From assembly GCA_028673005.1 (NCBI GenBank), contig CM054116.1, positions 39,126,577-39,190,576 of the forward strand: 64,000 nt of DNA. Direction: 5' to 3'. Shown one piece after another: positions 47,936 to 58,955 of this stretch. Each line of letters starts with the position of its first letter. The first letter of the stretch is position 1. The DNA comes from Tanypteryx hageni. Its lineage: Eukaryota; Arthropoda; Insecta; Odonata; Petaluridae. The position numbers were made by a program, and so were the translations under genes. The notes below the pieces were generated by a model. It had not been told where the DNA came from, did no database searches, and saw nothing but the letters and a program-made list of their open reading frames with translations.

Positions 47936-50639
47936 ACGACTACGCTATCATTTAAGTAAATACTTTAATACTTTAAAAAGCTTTCGCCTTGACATTTTTA
48001 CTCCTTTTTTTCTAATAAACTACAGAATAAATTTGCAGAAACTTCAACGCTTTATTATCGTCACACCTCCTTTATTACGATAGGTGATGATTTCAGGGCC
48101 GTAAGGGTTTGTTTGCGTATGTGGAGTATATTAATGGATGCAAACCTTTCAGCACTTGATTGAAATAGACGCTTCCCGGTTCCCCATGTAGGATTTCCTA
48201 CATTACTTCGTATCCACGCACATTCACCCGCTTTTCCACCCTCTCTCGCTCTATCTTTCTCGTCCATTCCGCTTCGTAGGACACATAACAATGCAGAGAC
48301 ACATTTACGCGTGAAAAACTGCAAAGCGCACTTGACGATAGCATAGTGTCGATAGAATGCTCATTTCTCCGCCTCGTCGACCGCAGCGTGTGGTCGGCCT
48401 AACCATAGAAAGACCGAGTTCTGCCAAGCACGTTGCTCGTCCGCGTCTATGTGTGGTGTGCGTATGTGTCTGCAATCCTCTGCCGAGCTCGTATTGGGAT
48501 TCTTTTTTTTTGCGAGAGCCATTCCTGCGGCTGATGCAGCGCTGGTCATCCGCGCCAACATAAAGAGGAGTCTACCCAGTTTGGGAGCCTGTGTGTTTAA
48601 GTCTGCGTGCAGTCATTTGTCCCCTCCTCTATTTCTCATCGATTCCCTATGATACAATCGTTCCGAATCGGCTGCGTGACGCTCCTCCTCCGCCCCACCC
48701 TCGGCTTCCCCCCAACCACCACGCTAACTCTATCGATGGAAACGTTAAACCGCAAGCTATACTCCATCCTCTCTCTATTTCTATTTGTAATAATCTTCTT
48801 TCTACTTTCGTTTATTTTTACAAGAATTTATTATCCCTAAATAAGTCGTAATTATTTCTTTATGATTTACGTTTTATGAATATAAATTTTTAAATGACAT
48901 TGTTACGTGGGGCCCCTAAATTTTTGTTTCTTTTTGTCAACTTTGTGCTCATAGAACTCAATTATTCAGATTTGCAACTTTTAGCTCTATTTGAGCAAAA
49001 AATATTTGGTACGTTACGTTTGTGTGTTATTGTCGCTTCTATGACTTTGAATCTTTTTCTAGGAACAAGTTTTTGCAAATCCTGTTTTTAGGGTCGAATG
49101 GATATTTACGTGTAAATTTTCATTCTCCTTTAACCAAGTATAAACTTTTAACATAATGTGGAATGTTTTGATCCAAGATGTGATTTAAGAGATATGATAA
49201 GAAAAAATAATTTTTATCATAATATTTATAACGGATAATCTAAAAATATTGAAAAGTTTATTCAATGAAAATGATCACCGAATGGTCTTAAAAGTTATTA
49301 TTTTTAGAAATATTAAAAATATCACTATTGCGCTCAACTTTTCAAATATATAACCAGATTTCACAAATCTGCATGATAAAATTATTATTTATTTTGAATA
49401 AGTTTCAAAAGATTTGTTATTTCTATTGGAATTTTTTATTTAGTAACTTCTGTCAGAAAGAATAAATTTTCGTCATAAAACTTGAAATGCATTATTAGAA
49501 TCCGTTTTCTTCGAAGAAATTATGTAGCTGTAATTGTAAAATAAATGAAAAAATATGACCTTGAACTCAGTTTCAATAGAAGTATTGCATAGAAATCTGA
49601 CATTCAAATCTTTAATATTTAAGCAATTCTCTTTCAGTTCACATTTATTTTGATATCGATATATAAGCCCTCACTTTAATATTTTAATAATTTTTCTGCC
49701 CTTTTTTAAGAAAAGGATTATTTCTCGTACAATATTCGTCAAATGAAAGAAAGAAATAGTAGCAGTTTCATAGTAGCCACTTTTAACGTAATACTTTTGA
49801 CGAATATTTATGACGTGAAATCCTTATCTACATAATTTTTTCCACCACATTAATATTGAAATGCTTTCTTGAGCCAATGAGTTAACATTAGTTGAAGGAT
49901 GTAGAATGTTTACTTTTGTGATAGTGTTTGCTCCGATTAGCCGGTTTATGTAAAAGATACTTTAAGCCTGTTTTTTTAAGGTTTCGCATTAAAAATCTCA
50001 CCAAAATCCATTAAGCCATTGCGGTTCATTTACGGAAGTCCGACCTTGGGCTTTTATATAATCTAGTATTCCAAAACGTCCAATATAGGCTAAAATTGAA
50101 TTTTGCCAATAAATGTAACTATGGGATTCCGATACCAACTTTCTTCGAAATCGATTTCCGAAAGCCTCGCCGATATAAACACACAGAAGACGGAAATAGA
50201 GAATCAAATAGCGCTGATTCGTTGCCGCTAAACGTGCCTAAAAATTCTAAAGGCGTACAGGCGAAACTCGTGAAAATATCTTTATTTTTCTACGGAGGGA
50301 TGATATATTCTCTATTCCTCCCGCGGGATCATTTGTTTACAATCTCGCCTGTCCCCGCCCACATAAGCTACGTTTCAAACTGACAAAAGAGGACACAAAT
50401 TTGATGAAAGCAGCAGGGAAGGAGGAAAAGGGAGGTGCTATTTTATTTCAATAACACTCGAAGGATAACGTTGCACACAGCGAGCGATGGCAAAAAGAAA
50501 AATAGGGAGAGAAGTCGAGGGCGGAGAGAAGAAGTATCGAGGAAAAGAAAAGATGGAGGTATGTAAAGCGCGCACTCACACACACACACAGACACATACA
50601 AACACGCTCACACGGCCACGTTCATGATCAGGTTTTGCA
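47936..50639. other. AT-rich non-coding stretch
   Basis: No gene recognised. The overlapping frames at 48061-48851 run on both strands and lack homology. A (CA)n tract lies at about 50575-50592. Confidence 0.4.
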
Positions 50640-51100
50640 TTGAAAAAATGCTATCCTCCCATCCCCACCAGCCTTCATCTTCATAAATCTACGTTCATCT
50701 TCCTCTCGGTCCTTCCCCCTTTATATCCAATCTCTTCTCTTGCCTTCATCCCTCCACCACTCCTCACATCTTACTTCTACTCCCAGCATCCGGATTGAGC
50801 CAGCCATCCACCGCCCCACTTTCGCGCAGAACCCCCTTACCCACCCACCCTCTCTCTCTCTCCGTCCTTCTTCCACATCTACCGCCCCCGCTTTTGCTGG
50901 CGGCAGCATCATTGCTTGCACTATAAGGTCAACCCTCGAGGGCCTTCTAGATATTACTCTCCTCTGGAGCCTCTCACTTCCACTATCATTCCCACAATCA
51001 CTCCCACCCCTTCCCTTCCCCAGGGACTCTCGCTCTCTCAATTTCTGTCTCTCCTTTTGTCTCTTTCTTCCGTTTCCATCCTTCCATTCACCTCCCCTTC

Positions 51101-51139
<39 letters not shown>

Positions 51140-51240
51140 CTTCTACATCCCTCTGGATTATTTCCTCCCCTCCTTCTATCCAAGAAACCTTATGGAAGGC
51201 GTAACAGTCCTCTCTCGGCTCCCTTCCTTCCCATCTCCCG
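50640..51240. repeat. Polypyrimidine block with (CT)n
   Basis: C/T-rich plus strand with a (TC)n tract at about 51101-51137. The 154-codon frame at 50740-51204 is S/P/L-rich. Confidence 0.7.
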
Positions 51241-52799
51241 CCACACCCTCACAACGCAAAGTGTTAACGCACGTGATCGGAATAGCAGAGTGTTTCCCGG
51301 CAACACGAGTCTGGTGAAAGAAGGCTGCTTTTTTCCTTCTCTCTCTCTCTCTCGCCGTCCCCGCCCCCTCCGGATATATCCACGGGAGTCCTTCACGGTA
51401 TCGGGTGGGGACCGAGTTTCTTCTTATTCAGTCGATGTTTCCTGGTAAAGGCGTAAAAAGCAAGGAGGTTCATGGGGAAAAGAATTAAGGGGTACGTGGG
51501 AAACGAAGGTCGTGCGGATGTTTTGGGGCGTATTAGATCCGTTGTGTTCGTGTTACATTAGTCCAATCGCAATAAATGGCTCGTGCTTAGGAATTGGGAA
51601 TTGGGGTAGTCTCACCGCCTTTCGTCAGTGAATGCTGAATGTTATACAATTTATGTTTATTCATGTAGCGGTGTTTACAAAACTGTAAAATAGCAAACAT
51701 TAAAATAAAAGCAATTAATTGAGTATACAATTCTTTCCTCCAGCATGCAAAAATGGCCAAAGAATATATACATATACTTGACATGTATTTTCATTGACAT
51801 TTTAGTAACTTCCAAATTACTATTTTGGAATGTTTAAATTAACTTATTAGGCCTTTTCGAATTGCCAACTGTAACTATACCCTTATGTCGAATGCTGCAT
51901 ATTTTTGTCAAAATTATTTACCAATAAAATTTCTACTGTTGTAGCCATCATATCATTATATTCAATGTACATACCAAGATTATACCATTCTGATAAAAAT
52001 ATTTAACAACATGATATTTAAAAATTCTAATATGTCCGTTTTTTTCCTCAAAACGTAAATTTTAAAGCCTTTACCCCGTTAATTGTAGCTTAAGAAGCCT
52101 AACGAGATTTTCTATCTCGAAATATTTGTTTGCTGAGACAATTCATTAATTAATACATACTGTATTTGTATGGTATAAATCATTGCCAACACGCCAAGTT
52201 CCAGAATATCGGAAAATTTAAGAGTTTGCTTCGGGAGATGAATTACTAATCGACATCTTTTCGGTGAGTTAAAGTTGTAATTTAAGCAGATAATAAATCA
52301 CATATCTTAATGTGCACTCTAAATGGGAATATAATTATTCAGCGAACGTGATGAAATTACTGTGACAACGATTCATGCCTGGAATACGAATTTTATGTCA
52401 CAGAATTTTAAAAAAATATTTTAAGTCAATCATCATCTAATTATACAAATTTGATAAAATTCTCTAAAGTACTTATAAATCAATCATTAAACGACATATA
52501 TTTCGATGCGAAACAATTTTACTGAAATAAAAAAATCTTCCAAATTTTTTTCGTGATGAGTCAATTTTTCGTGCGATCATTGAATTTAATATATGTGAAA
52601 TCATATTCATTCTCAAATAGATTTTTGCTGGTATATAATATGCAGATAGAGATGTATACTTCTCTAAGAGTTCGTCGTGTAATTAATTGGAGTGTTGCTT
52701 TTCACGAAACGTAGGGCACAGCATTCCGCTCATCTTTTGTCTGCAGTTATGCACGCTGGTTCATTTGACATTTCCAAGGCATCGCCGCTATTTATATCG
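51241..52799. other. AT-rich non-coding stretch
   Basis: Nothing recognised. Confidence 0.45.
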
Positions 52800-53250
52800 C
52801 CATGGCGAGCGACGGAGGAAATAAAAATCTACTAGGAGAATGGAGTGAGAAATGGTGTTCGAGGGTAGTGGGAAAGTACGTGGGGAAGAAGTGAGAAATT
52901 GTGTGCGCGCGCGGGAATAAGGGGGATGGAATGGAAAGGGGGTCGAAATTAGCATGCACTCAAAAAATGCCTCGACTTCCGTCCATTTAAGCCTCGCAGA
53001 CTAGCAAAGATGAAAGGGACGATGCCATGACGTAATTCTGGAGGAGTGGGCGAGAGTGAGAGCGTGCGCAAGAGATGTAAGGGAAGAAAATGGAGTCATT
53101 ATGGATTGGATCGCGTTAAAAGGAATTTGAGAGAGTGGCGATGATGGAATAAGACGGAGTGGAGGAAGAGAAACAGGAGAATTGTGAGGAAGGAGGACGC
53201 TGAAGGGAAATTGGAAGATGATGTGAAAATGCTGACATAATGAAAGAGCG
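52800..53250. repeat. Purine-rich tract
   Basis: G/A-biased plus strand interrupted by mixed sequence at 52940-53060, with no tandem unit. Confidence 0.45.
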
Positions 53251-53995
53251 ATTGTTTACCTAAGTTTAAGTCAACGCTGTGCTCGTAAAAATCTTTAACT
53301 TTCCGTGAAAATTAATTACGCTGTATATTATTTTAAAGGCGTCTTGTCGATAAAGAAGATGTGAATAAGCCATGTTTATAAAGGCAATGGGTCGTTGAAA
53401 GAATTCATTAAAGGGGGATGGCTAGTAAAGAGGAAATTAAGTAGGAAGAAAGTGGGAATTTTGAGTTGTTTAAAAATGGGTTGGTTTTTAAAAATATGGA
53501 GGGAAGAGCTTGAAAATGATCGGATTGGTAAAAATTAACCAAAAAAATACCGAGAGAAGCAGTTGAATTGATGCTATATCAATGCAGAGATAGAATCTAT
53601 CAATATCATGGTTTACTTTTTAATTTCAGCAAAGAATAACCGTGATTTTTTTAAACTAGTGAGTTTTGTCTCACTGATCTAGATATTTAAAAAAGTAAGA
53701 AAGATTAACTACGTAATATCGATCAACGGAAAAAAACCGATATATGATATTTCTTGTCACCATAAAATACTTTTGTGCGATAAATGGTATTTATTGGGAA
53801 ATTACCCCTCATTTTTTATCTATTATAAATAACTGCTTCTTACATAAAATATTGGAGGATATAAATGTTTAGGCACTTTTGAATGGGCTCCAGATCTGAA
53901 ATTTGGCATGATGAATGATTATTGGATACAGCCGACGGAAAAATCCGAAATCTTAAAAAATGGGAATTGGCAATCTTTATTGTAATACTATCGAT
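53251..53995. other. AT-rich non-coding stretch
   Basis: Nothing recognised. Confidence 0.45.
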
Positions 53996-54655
53996 TTAAT
54001 GCTTTTTAATGTTGGTTTTAATCATAGACGTAAACATATGATGACGTCATAATTTTAAAACACGATATTATATCGTATTAAATAAAAACAACATTACTCC
54101 TTTCAATTACGGGAATTGATGAACTATATATATTATATTAGCTTTGATTTAGTGCTTCTAGCGAGAATCAGTGGATTATATTACAATACCATTTACTTAA
54201 AACTAAGACGTAAGCTTATGACGACGTCATAATCCTAAAACACGAAATTTTAGCAAAACGTGAAAAAAATTTTGTCGTGTTTTGTAAAGTTTTCCGAGAA
54301 AGTTTTAACTCTAATTATTGAAAGAAATGAACGATAGATTTGAGATATGGTTTGACAAACTTGAGAAAACAATAACACCGCAACCTTCTATTACTAACAA
54401 AAAAATATAATGACGTCATGGATATTCCGAGATTATTTTATCCGGAAACGTACTAAAAAGCATTGATGTTGACGCCCTAATCCTAACACAAAATATCCAA
54501 ATTTTCCATAAATTTCAGTTTAGTTTAGTTTAGAGTTTTGTATTCATGATGATTATCGTTATTGCTGATACAGAGTCATTCGAACCACGAAACTCTAAAT
54601 ACGAAAACTTGGACGCACTTGCAGTATGCAGCCACCGACAGCTTGTATATAAAAA
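53996..54655 (+). repeat. Dispersed repeat family P, copy 2, with internal CRE modules
   Basis: This is the sister of 28980-29424. An internal module ('GATTTAGTGCTT...GACGTAAGCTTATGACGACGTCAT' type) occurs at about 53990-54060 and 54160-54245, followed by a third TGACGTCA at 54411-54418. Exact TGACGTCA lies at 54042-54049 and 54411-54418, with CGACGTCA at about 54232-54239. Downstream blocks match copy 1 through to the CTTGTATATAAA end. Non-coding. Confidence 0.65.
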
Positions 54656-54779
54656 TCCGCGGTTTGGCTTCAGCCACTCTCGGAAGAGAGAATCCGAGGA
54701 GGACGAACTCTACTATCAATAAAATAAGCGCGCTTGCCGACATATCGTGTTCCATACGTTTGCCGCACGGGAAGTAATT

Positions 54780-55345
54780 TCCATGGCGAGTACGCTAAAA
54801 AGGAAGGGGGACCATATAATGTAGAACGAGAAGAAGAACGAGGGAGATGGAGTGGGATGGGAGGAAGACGAAGAGGAAGAAATTGTATTGGAGCAAGGAA
54901 TCGGTGTCGTCAGCTCGGTGGAGGGAGATTGGAAGAGGGCGAGAGAAATAGATCGGAAGCTCTCAAAGGGAGGAGGTGAAAAGGAAGGAAAGATGTAGAA
55001 GAAATAGGAGACTAGGTGGTAGGGTGGAAGGGAAGGAGAAAGAAGGGAGAGAGGGTGATTGGATAGGAGGAATAAAGAGGTGGGAGGAGATAGATAGGGG
55101 AAAGGGGAGAGGGATGCGAGAGGGCGGAGAGGGAGAGAAATGGGGTGGAAACGGCGGAAACTGGTGTAGAACGGAAGAAGTATTGGATGTGAAAGAGAGG
55201 AGAGAGGGAAAAGGGGACATAGCATGCACGTAAGGGAAGGGATGAAATAAGAGGTGAGTAAATATATGCGTAGAGAGTGATAAAGTGAGAAAGAGAGCGA
55301 TTGAAGAAGAGCGAGAGAGAGAGGAGTGATGGGACGAAAAAGGAT
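54780..55345. repeat. Polypurine block
   Basis: The plus strand is almost all G and A, with GGAAGAGG and GAGAGAGAG motifs. The 169- and 130-codon minus-strand frames here are S/P/L/F-rich artefacts. Confidence 0.7.
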
Positions 55346-55930
55346 CGCGCTGCACTTACTGAGGTTGGAGTGTCTCTTTTTTTTTAAAGCTTTCCGAGGT
55401 GCATCCGGTCACTCGCCTGGGAAATGTTCTAAAGTGAGTGGAAAAAAGAATGTTATCGTCTGCGGAGGAATAATTTAATTTGTCTCCATCAATCTATCAC
55501 TATCATATGACAGTTTTATTAATAGTACTAAGAATTTTTATTATTGTGTCAATTTATTGGTAAAAATTCAATTATTTTTTAGAAAAAAAAATTCATTTTT
55601 AGTTAATGCAGCGACTAATTTAAATGAATATATCTTCATGTCTTACGAAAAGTTTTTAATTTTCAATAATGGCTGTGGCGAAAGTCTTAGGAAATAATGC
55701 GTGAATAAATTTTCAAACAATTTTATTTCTCAATGGATTATTGTAAAGCTTAACGAAATATTTCATGTTTGCCTGACTCCGATAAAAAGATACTATATTT
55801 AGATCAGTACATTATAAAAATATTTATACAAATACAGTCCAAAGTTCATGAACCGAAAGCCTTGGAACTTAGAGGCACCAACATAAAACAATATAAAATG
55901 TTCCCTGAAACAGACCAATCTATAGTTTTA
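55346..55930. other. AT-rich non-coding stretch
   Basis: Nothing recognised before the satellite array starts. Confidence 0.45.
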
Positions 55931-56943
55931 CCTTTAAAATATATACCACCAAATTTACATCGTATATCTTAATGTTATGCCAACTGGATTAGATTTGTTT
56001 TCCCCTATAATGTATACTACAAAATTTACACCTAAAACGTCGTAATGAATGCCACAAAACTTGAGCTTGGCTGCCCCTAAAACGTATACCACCAAACGTA
56101 CACGAATTCGCTCTAATTTTATGCCACCCAACGTGCACGCAGATGGCCTCCTAAAACTTTTACAACCAAGCTTACACCAAATGCCTCCTAATTTTATACC
56201 ACCCAGCTTACACTTTGCGTCTCCTAAAACGTATACAACCAAATTTTCACCAAATGCTTCCTGATTTTATCCACCCAACTTATAATCGCCAGCCTCTACA
56301 ACAGGAGTCTCAAACTCACGTTGGTCTGCGGGCCGCATGAAGACCCTCCACCGAACCCGTGGGCCGCATTAAGGCAACGTACCACGTCCGCAGGCCGCAT
56401 ACTTTCCCAGTCCTCACACCGTTTCATATTCTTTGGACATTCATTCTCTCCTTTCACAAGCAAGAAATTGCCCCAAACTTATGGTGCGGCCTTAAAACCC
56501 ATTCATTACGAAAACACTAGATACGGCGTCGAGGGTTAGGTTCTTCGGACACGCAAGAAACATGCTGGCTGTAGGAAGAACATATTTAGTTCCCCAACTG
56601 AACAGAATAGTTATCAATCGGAATGAGCAATAAACTGCTTATATTTTGAAAGTGCTGATTTAATATACTTCTTGACTTTCTTAGATTTAGGTGAAATATT
56701 TTATAAGACATACATTTGAGTTTTGGCCATCTAGTGTAAACTAACTTACTTCGCGGCCCGCAGAAATGCACCGCGGGGGCCGCAAGTTTGAGATCCCTGC
56801 TCTACAACGTATACCGCTAAACTTACACCAAATGTCCCCTGATTTTAATACCACCAAGCTGGCACTGAGCGGTTCGTAGAACCTATATCACCTACCTTAC
56901 AACTAATTCTCACTGATTTTACGCCAACCAACTTACACTAGCA
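55931..56943. repeat. 73-bp tandem satellite array, seven monomers, split by a hAT element
   Basis: Monomers start at about 55931, 56004, 56076, 56150, 56223, 56294 (interrupted) and 56873, with lengths of 71-74 bp. The monomer pattern is CCTAAAACGTATACCACCAA, ACTTACACCAAATGCCT, CCTGATTTTATACCACCCAA, CTTACACTT. Each monomer is itself two related halves of about 36 bp. Divergence between monomers is moderate. The frames at 56049-56264 (plus) and 55955-56242 (minus) arise from the array and are not genes. Confidence 0.85.
56302..56799. mobile_element. hAT-family non-autonomous element with intact 8-bp target duplication
   Basis: The left terminus CAGGAGTCTCAAACTC and the reverse-complemented right terminus CAGGGATCTCAAACTTGCGG are imperfect terminal inverted repeats of the well-known hAT type. 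The subterminal GCGGGCCGCA and GCGGCCCGCAG motifs fit as well. The flanks are identical: CTCTACAA at 56294-56301 and 56800-56807, the 8-bp duplication diagnostic of hAT. At 498 bp with no transposase frame, it is a deletion derivative. Removing it plus one flank restores the satellite monomer. Confidence 0.9.
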
Positions 56944-56983
56944 ATACAACCCCAAACAACTGAATCACATAGAAAACTGAGCG

Positions 56984-57263
56984 GTGTGGTCCTCAAACTG
57001 TGTGTCGCAGTAGATTTTTAGAGGTGCCGCGAAAAACTTTGTTTATTAAATAAATCAACGATTTGCAGGTGTTGGTGGGTAATTAGGGCAATAATATTTC
57101 TTCTAATAAATTGATTATGTGGTAGCATCAACAAATGGATGCGTAAAAAGGTTGCAATACCCGTATCTAAAAATATATAAAGCTTGTCACAAGGCTCGGG
57201 TGTCGCGAAACGCTCATTATCTTTGAAAGTATGCCGCGGCTCAAAAAAGTTTGAAAACCACTG
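56984..57263. mobile_element. Second hAT-like MITE
   Basis: The left end (TGTGGTCCTCAAACTGTG) and the reverse-complemented right end (CAGTGGTTTTCAAACTTTTT) are hAT-type terminal repeats followed by GCCGCG segments. Length is about 280 bp. The expected 8-bp duplication is not visible, so it is probably older than the element at 56302-56799. The 90-codon minus-strand frame at 57018-57290 lies over it and is not a gene. Confidence 0.65.
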
Positions 57264-57835
57264 ACCTACAAGAACAGAACGGTCAGTCACAAAACAAATC
57301 CGGTGTCGAATTCTAACGAATTTGTTTGCCGCAACTCGCGCAGAATTTTTAATGAAAATTTTTAAATGCCAAATTTTCGGGTAATTCTGGTTTTGGACGG
57401 CCGATTTTATCCCATGTCGAAGTTTTTTACACGCGTTTTAGTCACGCTTGAAGTGGACGGGTTCGCCCAACCTTCAGTTTTAACCTTATTAGAATACTCT
57501 GGAGCACGTAAAAACGATAGCAAATAACCATAATTAACTACAGATTATAAGAATCAAGAATAAACCACGTATGAATGCTGAGAGAAAAGTAGGGAACGAT
57601 AACTTCATTTAGTTCTACAAGAAGCATCAACTCCCAGCGTACTCAAAGGCATCAGCTGCCATTGTTTCTAATTGTAAGTAGTACCAGTACCTCACCACCA
57701 GGACGGGCGCCGGTGTAGGGTGACGTCATATGTAAGATGACGATTCCGATAACAACATCGAAGAAGAATGATCCAGTGACGAGGAATTTCTTGGCTTTTA
57801 AAATGAATAAATACTGAATTCATTCTTTCCATATC
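57264..57835. other. Non-coding stretch
   Basis: Contains TGACGTCA at 57721-57728. No gene recognised. Confidence 0.4.
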
Positions 57836-58052
57836 TAATTAATGTATTGGAACAATTTTTGAAACGAGAAAAAAGTCTGCTATGACCGGGAATTGAACCC
57901 GGGTCTTCCACTTGCCGGGCGGAAGACCCGGGTTCAATTCCCGGTCATAGCAGACTTTTTTCTCGTTTCAAAAATTGTTCCAATTTTCACAGCTTATGCC
58001 TGTCTGCATAGGATCTTCGGATCATATCATTCCATCAATTTAATTAATGTAT
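57836..58052. mobile_element. Retroposed palindromic tRNA-3'-end element with 12-bp target duplication
   Basis: TAATTAATGTAT occurs at 57836-57847 and 58041-58052 and brackets about 193 bp. Inside, 57846-57909 and 57921-57984 are perfect inverted copies (64 of 64 bp) around the 11-bp spacer ACTTGCCGGGC. Each arm carries a tRNA T-arm with B box GGTTCAATTCC, an acceptor-like TCATAGCA end, and then a run of six T typical of Pol III termination. The outer AAAAATTGTTCCAA also belongs to the arm. The unpaired right part (57985-58040) may be the SINE body. The sequence most resembles tRNA-Gly 3' halves, but the anticodon and D-arm are missing. Confidence 0.75.
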
Positions 58053-58955
58053 GTTTATAGAATTAGTTAATAAATTTTAACTATTATCTATCTTACTTTT
58101 CGTAAATAAATACCAATAAAATTATGAGGATACCCGGGCAGTAATTAATGTGCCGAAATTGTGGAAATATGGAGTCAAATGAAAATAGGAAGATTATGTA
58201 CCCTCGCATAACACGCATCCTAATTTTTAACTCAAATATTAAAAACAAAGTGCGCCTTATACGCGGGTATTTACGGTATTTATAATAGATATGTGTGTGA
58301 CGACAGCTAAAGCTAAATTTCCTTCGGTTTTAAATTTTTCTTCCGGGCAAAAATGATGGATTCGGAGGTGATAAAACCAGATTTTTTTGAAAGAAAGAAG
58401 TGCAGGCGGAAATATTTTTTGCGGGGTTTGTGCGTTGCCTCAGGGATCATTAAGGTGAGGAGGGAAGGCGAAATAAGATCCGTGACGGCGGAAGTGTTTT
58501 TCGGGTCTCTCGCGGCGCTCGCGGAGTTCGGGGGATGGGGGTGAAACGTCGGAAGGTAGGTCATCAAAGAGAATTCGAGTTTTATTTCTCGTCATGAATA
58601 TGAAAAGAGCCTTTTATTATAAAGGTGCAGAGGATAAGGGAAAGCCTTCTTTTTCTCGTAGATTTTTTCTCTATCGGTTATTGTGGATGATGTTTTCATT
58701 TCGAAAGATTTTGGAAAGAAACGACTGAATGTTCCTCTTATATCCTTAAAGATTTATCATACTAGCTGAAAACATATTGTACTTCTATTCAGAGTATTAT
58801 GTGTAAGGCTATTGTATAATTAGATTTCCAGAGAACCGTGCAATTGGACCCAGCGTTTATTTTGCCAACAGCGTTGGAATTCATTTGGAAATGTTATTCA
58901 ACATATCTAATAAATTATAACCGCTGTGTCCCCTCGTGCGTGCCTGCGTCTGAAG
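58053..58955. other. Non-coding stretch with a small inverted repeat
   Basis: TACCCTCGCATAACACGCA (58199-58217) and TGCGCCTTATACGCGGGTA (58251-58269) form imperfect inverted repeats next to TTTACGGTA. This resembles a common animal MITE terminus ('ACCGTA...GCGTATAAGGCGCA'), but it is short and unproven. No gene recognised elsewhere. Confidence 0.35.

Noticed and set aside
55955..56264. Repetitive peptides on both strands
   Set aside because: They are translations of the 73-bp satellite (73 is not a multiple of three, so the frame drifts between monomers).
55931..56943. CRISPR array (regular direct repeats)
   Set aside because: The repeats are contiguous with no unique spacers, and the surrounding genome is eukaryotic.
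57018..57290. 90-codon minus-strand frame of normal-looking composition
   Set aside because: It lies over a hAT-like MITE and starts in the terminal repeat. No transposase motif.
57846..57984. A functional tRNA gene
   Set aside because: Only the T-arm and acceptor 3' side are present, duplicated in inverted orientation. There is no D-arm, anticodon loop or 5' acceptor strand.
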